Below, one piece after another: positions 29,107-36,143 of a stretch of 64,000 nt of DNA. Origin of the DNA: an uncultured Collinsella sp. (lineage in GTDB: Bacteria; Actinomycetota; Coriobacteriia; Coriobacteriales; Coriobacteriaceae); assembly GCA_900751695.1 (NCBI GenBank), contig CAADSS010000011.1, positions 1 to 64,000 of the forward strand. The letters run 5' to 3'. The position numbers and the translations under genes are program-made. How positions within the stretch are numbered: the first letter of the stretch is position 1; every line of letters begins with the position of its first letter. Under the pieces are notes generated by a model. The model saw only the letters and a program-made list of their open reading frames with translations. It had not been told where the DNA came from and did no database searches.

Positions 29107-29862
29107 CTATTTTGTAGCTTTTGACGAGCCTCCGCTCGCCTTTTGGTATTCGTCCTTAAAGGCCTTGAACATGCCGCGCGTCTTGCCGAGCTGCTTGCCC
29201 AGTGCGCGACTGCCTTTGTCCACGGCAACCGATCCCTTGTCATCGAGCACCTTGGCGCCCTTCTTGACCTTATCGCCCACCACGACGCTTGCCTCGGCAG
29301 CCTTTGCGGCGGCGCCGCCCGAATACCCGAGCGACTTGACCTCGTCCGAAACAATCATCGCGCCGTCCGCATAGCCGCGCAGCATCGTCGGCGGCACCTG
29401 CGTGTCACCAACCAAAACACTCGAAGCAGCACCGGCGGTCACATAGAATGCCTGCACGATGCCCGAGCGTGGCTTGAACTCAACGTCCGAGCAATAGCCC
29501 ACGACGTCGCCTGATTCCGTGCGCACGTCCATACCGACCCAGATGATGCAATCGTCCAGGTTGATGTCGAGGCGCTTGGCAGCGGCGGCATCGTACGTGT
29601 CCTTGACGTCATCGACCGCAATGGCGCCCTCGTAGACACCAATGGCGTCGAGCGCTACGAATCGGTCGGGGCGCTCGATCATGCCCGCGATATCGGACTG
29701 ACGGACCATAAAGCCGACCACGCGCGTACCGCCCGGGGTAAAGACCGGAAAGTGAATCTTTCCGAGCTTTTTAGGGCTGCGCGGCGTGCCGTCCTTTTTG
29801 GTGCGCTTGTCCTCGGTAGGCTTGCGATAAATCTTGGCGCCGACAAAATCCCCGGCGCGCAT
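29107..29862 (-). CDS. PRC-barrel domain protein
   Basis: A 251-residue protein. Two PRC-barrel-like beta segments can be seen: FVGAKIYRK to RVVGFMVRQ, and IIWVGMDVRTESGDVVGYCSDVEF. The C-terminal 70 residues are Lys/Ala/Gly-rich and end SSKATK. PRC barrels bind proteins or RNA in ribosome processing and membrane contexts. Its start codon overlaps the stop of the YtxH-like gene by one base (TAATG), so both are made together. Confidence 0.7.
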   Translation of the reverse strand: MRAGDFVGAKIYRKPTEDKRTKKDGTPRSPKKLGKIHFPVFTPGGTRVVGFMVRQSDIAGMIERPDRFVALDAIGVYEGAIAVDDVKDTYDAAAAKRLDINLDDCIIWVGMDVRTESGDVVGYCSDVEFKPRSGIVQAFYVTAGAASSVLVGDTQVPPTMLRGYADGAMIVSDEVKSLGYSGGAAAKAAEASVVVGDKVKKGAKVLDDKGSVAVDKGSRALGKQLGKTRGMFKAFKDEYQKASGGSSKATK

Positions 29863-30251
29863 TATGCCTCGGTCGAGGGCTCCGCAGCCTCGGTATCAGC
29901 CTCGACGGCGTTCTCGACCACGACGTCGGCGGCAGGCGTCACGTTGCCGCCCGAAATGGCGTCGTTGAGCTGCTCGCGCAGCTGGTCCATGCGCTCGCGG
30001 GCCAGGTCAACCTTAGCGCGCAGGTCGTCGGTCTTGGCGTCGACCATCGGGCCAAAGTCATTCACCGCAGCACGGGCCTCCTCGGCGCTGTGCTCGTAGG
30101 TGTCGCGCATATTGTCCCAGGCGTCGTTGGCGATATCGGCAGCCATGGCGCGGGTCTCGGCGCCCGAGCGCGGGGCCAGAGCAACGCCGACAATAGCGCC
30201 GGCAGCGGCACCAAAAAGTGCGCCGGAGACAAAGCTGAAAGTCTTACCCAT
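29862..30251 (-). CDS. YtxH-like small membrane protein
   Basis: About 129 residues. The N-terminal glycine zipper-like segment FVSGALFGAAAGAIVGVALAP is the YtxH hallmark, followed by a helical, coiled-coil-prone part and an acidic tail rich in Glu, Ala and Val. ATG codons at 30257 and 30251 are both possible, with AGGAGAGGA upstream; the second begins MGKTFSF. Family members are linked to envelope stress but function is unknown. Confidence 0.7.
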   Translation of the reverse strand: MGKTFSFVSGALFGAAAGAIVGVALAPRSGAETRAMAADIANDAWDNMRDTYEHSAEEARAAVNDFGPMVDAKTDDLRAKVDLARERMDQLREQLNDAISGGNVTPAADVVVENAVEADTEAAEPSTEA

Positions 30252-30387
30252 GATCATTCCTCTCCTGCGGGCACGTCGGTGCCCACCGTTTGAATGCTGT
30301 CCATTATACCCGCAGCGCATCACTTGCCGCTCCGCTCATCTGCGTACGGCAAAGGCGCAGGTACGTGATGGTGATAAACGCGTAGGC

Positions 30388-31221
30388 CTACTCCTGGGGC
30401 ATAGCCGGCATGGTCACCGTGGCACCCGGATCCTCGCCGGCGCCGTCCACGAGCGGCAGGCCGCCCTCATGCGCAGGTCCTGCCGGAATCGTCGCCGCAC
30501 CGCCAAAGACGGCAGCGGAGGCCTCGTGGTTCTCGGCAACCGCGCCCTCGGTATCAATCGCCACCTGGGGCTCGTCGTCAAAGTTGGGGACGCCCTGGGG
30601 CTCGGTGGGAACGGGCCCGGCGGTCGCATCGGCAACGGGCTCGGCGTCAACCGGCACATCGCCCTCGTCAGAGCCCTCGTCCTCGGCAGCATCTTCGCCG
30701 TTCGCAGCGGCGACGGCCTCGTGAGGATCCTTGCCCTCGGCCTCGGCGCGCATGCCCAGCACCAGGTTGCGCAGGCCCGCGACCGTACCTTCCACGTCGG
30801 GGGCAGGCTGGTCGGCGTGCAGGTACGCCCAGTCCATCATAAAGGTGGCCGAAGACAGCGCACCGATGGCCAGCGCGTCGTCGGGACACGAAAGCTCAAC
30901 CTCAAAAACGCGCTCGTCGTGCTCGCTTACGCGCGTGCGGCCGCACGAGATGCTACCGGCAAGACCGGTCTCGTTCATGAGCTCGACCGTCACATGCTCA
31001 AGCAGATGGCAAAGCTCGGTCTGGCCCATGCAGTCCTGGAACTCGCGGCCGGAATCACCCAGGCACAGGTGCTTGGCAATCGCCGGCACCAGGTAATACA
31101 CGCGCGCCGTAGCCTCGATATCCTCCGAGGTCATGAGCGGCATGCCGGGGTTCACCAGCACGTGCGCGCAGATCTTGTCCTCGCTGACGGTGACCTTAAG
31201 GATGTTGAACAGGCCTGCCAT
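30388..31221 (-). CDS. Stand-alone cyanophycin-synthetase N-terminal-like domain protein
   Basis: A 277-residue protein. Residues about 55-140 (LCHLLEHVTVELMNETGLAG then CGRTRVSEHDERVFEVEL) resemble the N-terminal domain of cyanophycin synthetase CphA, with its HxxEH helix and GRTR turn. The ATP-grasp and Mur-ligase-like parts are absent. Residues 155-277 are an acidic, Pro/Ala-rich, probably disordered tail. No cphA or cyanophycinase gene is in the window. It lies 24 bases downstream of the CorC-like gene in the same direction. Function unknown. Confidence 0.6.
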   Translation of the reverse strand: MAGLFNILKVTVSEDKICAHVLVNPGMPLMTSEDIEATARVYYLVPAIAKHLCLGDSGREFQDCMGQTELCHLLEHVTVELMNETGLAGSISCGRTRVSEHDERVFEVELSCPDDALAIGALSSATFMMDWAYLHADQPAPDVEGTVAGLRNLVLGMRAEAEGKDPHEAVAAANGEDAAEDEGSDEGDVPVDAEPVADATAGPVPTEPQGVPNFDDEPQVAIDTEGAVAENHEASAAVFGGAATIPAGPAHEGGLPLVDGAGEDPGATVTMPAMPQE

Positions 31222-31245
31222 AACTCTCCCCTACTCTTCCTTGTC

Positions 31246-32619
31246 CTACTCGTCGCCGTCGTGCGGATTCGCGGAACCCGCACCCGACGTCGTCGGCTCG
31301 TCTACCGAAGACTCGGAATCCTTCTTATCGGTTTCGGCCGGAGCGATCACGCGAATGAGCGAGATGCGCTGGCCACGCATCGACTGCACTTTAAACTTGT
31401 ACCCCGCAACCTCAAACACCTCTCCGATGTCGGGCACCGAGTCGCAAAGCTCCAAAATCCAGCCGGCGATGGTCTCATAATCATCGCTTTCCTCAAGCGG
31501 CCAACCAAGCTCAATCGCGTCATCGCACGAAAAACGCCCATCAACGAGCCACTCGCGGCGCGAAAGGCGCGTGAGATACTTGTTGTCGGGGTCGAACTCG
31601 TCCTCGATCTCGCCGACGATCTCCTCGACGATGTCCTCGATAGTGATAATGCCGGCCGTGCCGCCGTACTCGTCCACGACCACCACGATCTGGTCGTGCG
31701 AGGTCTGCATCTCGGACAGCAGCGGCAGGATGTCCTTGGTGTCGGGCACAAAGGTGGCGTCGCGCAAAAAGCCGGCGATGGGCTGGTCGCCCTTGCCGTC
31801 GAGCGCGGGCTGAATCAGGTCCTTGATGTGCGCAATGCCGGCGACGTTGTCGGGATCCTCGTGATAGACGGGGATGCGGCTAAAGCCGGTCTGGCGCATG
31901 GTGGACAGCACGTCGGCGACCGTCTCGTCGTCCTCGCACATGGTGGTGTCCACGCGCGGCACCATGACCTCGCGGGCAACGGTGTCGCCCAGGTCGAAGA
32001 TCTCGTGGATCATGCGCTTTTCCTCGTCGAGCAGGTCGTCCTGCTCCGAGACCATGTACTTGATCTCTTCTTCCGAGACGTTCTGACGGTCGTCGGCACT
32101 CTTGATGCGCAGGATGCGGGCCAGGCCATCGGAGCAAGCGCCGGTCAGCCACACGAGCGGACGAGCGATCTTTTGGAAAAACGACAACGGCCCCACGACC
32201 TGCTTGGACACGCCTTCGGCGTTGGCCAGGCCGATGCGCTTGGGCACAAGCTCGCCGATCACGATGGACACGAAGGCGACCGCGACGGTGATGATGACCG
32301 GCGCCAGGCCGCGCGCGATGGCGGAGAGCGGCGCGATGCCAAAGCTCATGAGCCACGTGGCGAGCGGGTCGGACAGACTCGTCGAGGCGACGGCGGACGA
32401 GGCGAAGCCCACGAGCGTGATGGCGACCTGGATGGTGGCGAGCAGCTGGTCGGAGTCGGCAGCCAGCTTAATGGCACGCTCGGCGCGCTTGTCGCCTTCC
32501 TCGGCCTCGTGCTCCAGCACGGCGCGCTTGGCCGTGGTGAGCGCCATCTCGGACATAGAGAAGTAGCCGTTGATGAGGGTCAAAACGAGGGTGGTGATAA
32601 GGGAGATGGTTATGTCCAT
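31246..32619 (-). CDS. HlyC/CorC-family (CNNM-like) transporter
   Basis: A 457-residue protein with an N-terminal DUF21 membrane domain (about 1-195, four segments, starting LITTLVLTLINGYFSMSEMA), a CBS pair (about 210-340, with VPRVDTTMCEDDETVADVL and VVVDEYGGTAGIITIEDIVEEIVGEI) and a C-terminal CorC_HlyC domain (about 355-440). Family members export or regulate Mg2+/Co2+. Together with the Nramp-like/MgtE-like pair and hemolysin III it makes this stretch rich in cation and membrane functions. Confidence 0.92.
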   Translation of the reverse strand: MDITISLITTLVLTLINGYFSMSEMALTTAKRAVLEHEAEEGDKRAERAIKLAADSDQLLATIQVAITLVGFASSAVASTSLSDPLATWLMSFGIAPLSAIARGLAPVIITVAVAFVSIVIGELVPKRIGLANAEGVSKQVVGPLSFFQKIARPLVWLTGACSDGLARILRIKSADDRQNVSEEEIKYMVSEQDDLLDEEKRMIHEIFDLGDTVAREVMVPRVDTTMCEDDETVADVLSTMRQTGFSRIPVYHEDPDNVAGIAHIKDLIQPALDGKGDQPIAGFLRDATFVPDTKDILPLLSEMQTSHDQIVVVVDEYGGTAGIITIEDIVEEIVGEIEDEFDPDNKYLTRLSRREWLVDGRFSCDDAIELGWPLEESDDYETIAGWILELCDSVPDIGEVFEVAGYKFKVQSMRGQRISLIRVIAPAETDKKDSESSVDEPTTSGAGSANPHDGDE

Positions 32620-32727
32620 CGGGAGTTTCTCGAACCTCCAAGATTCGGGACGTCGGATTAAAACGTTGGTGGCGGATACGGCAATTGCACTGGCGACCGA
32701 GCGGGGGCACGGGCGCTGGCGTGGTCG

Positions 32728-33411
32728 CTAGATTACGAAGAGGATCACCGCCATGAACTGGAAGATGCTGCCGGCGAGCACCCACAGGTGAAACACGCTG
32801 TGCAGATAGCGCACGTTTTTGGCGATATAGAACGGCACGCCCGCGGTGTAGCACACGCCGCCGACGGCGAGCATGGCAAGTGCCACGGGGTTGAGCAGCG
32901 CCACGAGCTCGGGCAGCTTAAAGACAACGAGCCAGCCCATCAGCAGATAGACCAGGCCGCTTACCCAATGCGGCTGGCGCTCGCGCATAAAGCACTCGAG
33001 GGCGATGCCGATAATGGCGATGGCCCATACGGCAAAGAACAGCACAGCGCCGCCGTCGTTTGCGAGCGTGATGAGGCAAAACGGCGTATAGCTGCCCGCA
33101 ATGAGCAGGTAGATGCAGCTGTGGTCGATGATGCGAAACACGCGCTTGGCGCGCGCGGGCTGAATCGCGTGGTAGAGCGTGGAGGCCAGGTATTCGAGGA
33201 TAATGCTGACGCCATAGACAATCGCCGCGGCCATGTGGGCCGGGCCTCCGCCGCGCAGGGCGGCGAATACGATCAGGAGCACCAGGCCCGCGATACCCAG
33301 CAGGCAGCCGACACCATGGGTGACGGAGTTCATGATCTCCTCGCCCACCGTGTAGTGTGGAACGGCCGCGGTCTTGGGTCGCGGCTTAGAACTGTCGCTC
33401 GAATCGGACAT
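32728..33411 (-). CDS. Hemolysin III family membrane protein (PAQR-like)
   Basis: About 227 residues, seven membrane segments. EIMNSVTHGVGCLLG, STLYHAIQ, RIIDHSCIYLLIAGSYTPF and LHSVFHLWVLAGSIFQF carry the conserved Ser, Asp and three His of the PAQR/CREST metal site. A TTG 18 bases earlier overlaps the GGAGG site, so the ATG at 33411 is preferred. Bacterial members are linked to membrane-lipid homeostasis; hemolysis is a historical name. Confidence 0.93.
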   Translation of the reverse strand: MSDSSDSSKPRPKTAAVPHYTVGEEIMNSVTHGVGCLLGIAGLVLLIVFAALRGGGPAHMAAAIVYGVSIILEYLASTLYHAIQPARAKRVFRIIDHSCIYLLIAGSYTPFCLITLANDGGAVLFFAVWAIAIIGIALECFMRERQPHWVSGLVYLLMGWLVVFKLPELVALLNPVALAMLAVGGVCYTAGVPFYIAKNVRYLHSVFHLWVLAGSIFQFMAVILFVI

Positions 33412-33519
33412 GCCGGTTACATCCTCCAACGTAAAGAGTTCTCAACACTATATCAAAGCGTCTGGGTACGTGCGAAATTTGCACTATACGCGACCCTTTG
33501 TTTACCCATTCTTTGCCTG

Positions 33520-33580
33520 TTGACGCATCAACGGCGAACGTCCATAATGCGCTTGCATTAAATGTTGATGTATTAACATC
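33520..33580 (+). promoter_or_regulatory. Promoter and palindrome upstream of the alpha/beta hydrolase
   Basis: TTGACG (33520-33525), 17 bases, CATAAT (33543-33548). GATGTATTAACATC (33567-33580) is an inverted repeat between the -10 and the ribosome site and may be an operator. Confidence 0.6.
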
Positions 33581-33597
33581 TTATAGGAGAATACCGC

Positions 33598-34563
33598 ATG
33601 GCTCAAAACGCACGTTCCCATCGAAAGCTCAAGATAGCCGGCATCGTTGCACTGGTGGTTGTCGTTGCGCTGCTCGGATTTGCCGGCAACTTCCTGTTTG
33701 ACTTCGCGCTGAATCCCCGCGCGCCATACACCATGAAGATGATGCAGGATAGCAAGAACGACAAAGAAGGTGAGCAGCCGGATGCCGAGGATACCGAGGC
33801 GCGGGCATGGTTTAAAGAGAACCGCGAGAGCAGGAGCCTCACCGCGGACGACGGGACCGAGCTTGCCGCCTGGTATTTTGCTGCGTCGGAGAGCACGCAC
33901 GACTACGCCGTCTGCCTGCATGGATATACCAACGAGCCCATCGGTATGGCCCGATACGTCAAGCGATTCCACGACCGCGGCATGAACGTACTCGCGCCCG
34001 CCGCGCGCGCCCACGAGCGCTCCGGCGGCGACTATATCGGCATGGGCTGGCCCGAGCGGCTCGATGTCGTCGCATGGATCGAGCAAATCGTTCAGGCTGA
34101 CCCCGAGGCACGCATCCTGGTCTTTGGCGAGTCGATGGGTGCGGCAACCGCCATGAACGTCGCGGGGGAACCTCTGCCCGCAAACGTGAAATGCATTATC
34201 GAGGACTGCGGTTATACGAGTGTTTGGGACGAGTTTTCTCTGCAGCTCAAGAACGTGTTCGGCTTGCCCAGCTTTCCCTTGCTCGATGTAGCAAACTTGG
34301 TATGCAACGTGCGCGCGGGCTACGACTTTCATAAGGCGAGCAGCGTGGAGCAACTCAAACACGCGACGGTTCCCATGCTGTTTATCCACGGCGACCAGGA
34401 CACTTTTGTGCCGTACAGCATGCTCGACCAAAACTACGACGCGTGCGCCAGCAAGGTCAAGCAAAAGCTCACTATCCATGGCGCCACCCACGCCAAGAGC
34501 GCGCAGGTCGACCCCGAACTCTACTGGAACACGGTCGACAACTTCCTCGACGAGTATTTTTAG
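33598..34563 (+). CDS. Membrane-anchored alpha/beta hydrolase
   Basis: A 321-residue serine hydrolase with an N-terminal membrane anchor (about 12-32), so the enzyme faces outward. The nucleophile elbow is GESMG, the acid is in GDQD and the histidine in HGATHAKS; an oxyanion-type HGYTNEP precedes. It belongs to the YqkD/BAAT-like group of bacterial alpha/beta hydrolases whose substrates are mostly unknown. AGGAG lies eight bases before the ATG. It is transcribed alone, away from hemolysin III. Confidence 0.88.
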   Translation: MAQNARSHRKLKIAGIVALVVVVALLGFAGNFLFDFALNPRAPYTMKMMQDSKNDKEGEQPDAEDTEARAWFKENRESRSLTADDGTELAAWYFAASESTHDYAVCLHGYTNEPIGMARYVKRFHDRGMNVLAPAARAHERSGGDYIGMGWPERLDVVAWIEQIVQADPEARILVFGESMGAATAMNVAGEPLPANVKCIIEDCGYTSVWDEFSLQLKNVFGLPSFPLLDVANLVCNVRAGYDFHKASSVEQLKHATVPMLFIHGDQDTFVPYSMLDQNYDACASKVKQKLTIHGATHAKSAQVDPELYWNTVDNFLDEYF

Positions 34564-34640
34564 GCAAAAAGCAACGTCTGGGGTTTTGTTGCCAAAAAAC
34601 GGTTTGTGGTCGGCGGGATTCGATTTTTCGCCGCACTTCC

Positions 34641-34680
34641 AAAAAGCCGCCCGTGAGCGCTGTGCTCACGGGCGGCTTTT
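34641..34680. terminator. Bidirectional terminator
   Basis: AGCCGCCCGTGAGC pairs perfectly with GCTCACGGGCGGCT, with A-run and T-run on the two sides, between the convergent hydrolase and DUF362 genes. Confidence 0.9.
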
Positions 34681-34727
34681 GCTCAACTAACGCTACAAAG
34701 GCGCTTATTTTGTCCAATAGCTAGGCG

Positions 34728-35933
34728 CTACTTGACCTCGATGAGCTCATACTCGCTCGTGCCCAGGCCAATCTTCTCGGCGTGCGCGATGCACACGCGC
34801 CAGTCGGTGTCGGGATGCGTGATGCAGAAGGGATCCTTGGCCTGCTCGCCCTCCAGATACTCGTGGTTGTGCTCCATCTTGGCCGCGCTATCGGTGAGCT
34901 CGGTGTTGGGCAGCGGCTCGGATGCCATGACGGCATCGGCGCAGGCCTGGTCAATGGCGACCGGGTCGAAGCTCGCGAACATGCCGATATCGTTGACGAT
35001 AGGCGTGTCGTTTTCGGGATGGCAATCGCAGTTGGGGCTGATGTCCATGGCAAGCGAGATGTGGAAGCTCGGGCGGCCGTCGACGACGGCCTTCGTATAC
35101 TCGGCGATCTTGCAGTTGAGCACGTCGGCCGCGGCCTCATAGCCGGGCTTGATGCAGTCCTGGTTGCATGCCGCAATGCAGCGTCCGCAGCCCACGCAGC
35201 GATCGTGGTCGATGGCAGCCACGTGCACCGTGCGAGTGTTGCCGTTGGCAAGCTCGCGCTCGCGGGTATCGTCAAACGAGATGGCGTTGTGCGCACAGAT
35301 CTTTTCGCAGGCATGGCAGCCAACGCAGTGCTCGGTCGCGACGTTCGGCTTGCCGGCGGCATGCTGCTCCATCTTGCCGGCACGGCTGCCGCCTCCCATG
35401 CCCAGGTTCTTCATGGCGCCGCCAAAACCGGCCTGCTCATGGCCCTTAAAGTGGGTGAGGCTGATCACGATATCGGCATCCATGAGCGCCTGACCGATCT
35501 TGGCCTCGTGCACGTACTCGCCGCCCTCGACCGGGACGAGCGCCTCGTCGGTGCCCTTGAGGCCGTCGGCGATGATGATCTGGCAACCCGTGGCATACGG
35601 GGTAAAGCCGTTCTGGTAGGCGGTGTCGATGTGCTCGAGCGCGTTTTTGCGGCTACCGACATAGAGCGTGTTGCAGTCGGTGAGGAAGGGCTTGCCGCCC
35701 AGCTCCTTCACCACGTCGGCGACGGCGCGAGCGTAGTTGGGGCGCAAAAAGCTCAGGTTGCCCAGCTCGCCAAAGTGAATCTTAATGGCGACGAACTTGT
35801 TCTCAAAGTCGATCTGCTCAATACCGGCGTGACGGATGAGGCGCTTGAGCTTGTCGAGCTGGCTCTCGCGAGCATGCGTGCGCAGGTTTGTGAAGTACAC
35901 CTTAGCGGGTGCTGCGGGTGCAGTTGCGGTCAT
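34728..35933 (-). CDS. DUF362 / 4Fe-4S ferredoxin-domain protein
   Basis: A 401-residue protein. The N- and C-terminal parts are the DUF362 fold (KIHFGELGNLSFLRP, LTHFKGHEQAGFGGAMKNLGMG). In the middle are two [4Fe-4S] motifs: CVGCHACEKICAHNAI and CVGCGRCIAACNQDCI. Probably a cytoplasmic electron carrier or redox enzyme of anaerobes; substrate unknown. GAGGGG lies nine bases before the ATG. Single gene between a bidirectional terminator and a repeat. Confidence 0.87.
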   Translation of the reverse strand: MTATAPAAPAKVYFTNLRTHARESQLDKLKRLIRHAGIEQIDFENKFVAIKIHFGELGNLSFLRPNYARAVADVVKELGGKPFLTDCNTLYVGSRKNALEHIDTAYQNGFTPYATGCQIIIADGLKGTDEALVPVEGGEYVHEAKIGQALMDADIVISLTHFKGHEQAGFGGAMKNLGMGGGSRAGKMEQHAAGKPNVATEHCVGCHACEKICAHNAISFDDTRERELANGNTRTVHVAAIDHDRCVGCGRCIAACNQDCIKPGYEAAADVLNCKIAEYTKAVVDGRPSFHISLAMDISPNCDCHPENDTPIVNDIGMFASFDPVAIDQACADAVMASEPLPNTELTDSAAKMEHNHEYLEGEQAKDPFCITHPDTDWRVCIAHAEKIGLGTSEYELIEVK

Positions 35934-36016
35934 AGATATATCCCCTCGGTCTATATGGCGTTACAGACATAGAGGATGGTACCAGTTAAAGCAGAGTTAA
36001 AGTCAAGTACGGAACC

Positions 36017-36143
36017 TAGTCGTTGGGAACGTTCTTAAATGACCAGTCGCAAGGGACACTCTTTCGCCGCCCGGCAGTTGGGGACGTTCCTTTCCTGCCG
36101 GCCGGCGAGCCGACGAATGGCAAGGACTGTCCCCGATGGCTAC
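36017..36143. repeat. GGGGAC-type intergenic repeat, copy 1
   Basis: Shares blocks with 39622-39768: GGACACTCTTTCGCC, CCCGGCAGTT, GGGACGTTC and GACTGTCCCC in the same order. The ends (CGTTGGGAAC and GTCCCCGATGG) are imperfect inverted arms. The right arm overlaps the stop codon region of the FtsX-type permease. Confidence 0.75.

Noticed and set aside
30100..32661. Long plus-strand open frame of 853 codons
   Set aside because: It is antisense to three well-recognised genes (YtxH-like, CphA-N-like, CorC-like) and shows only GC-driven low-complexity His/Arg/Leu-rich sequence.
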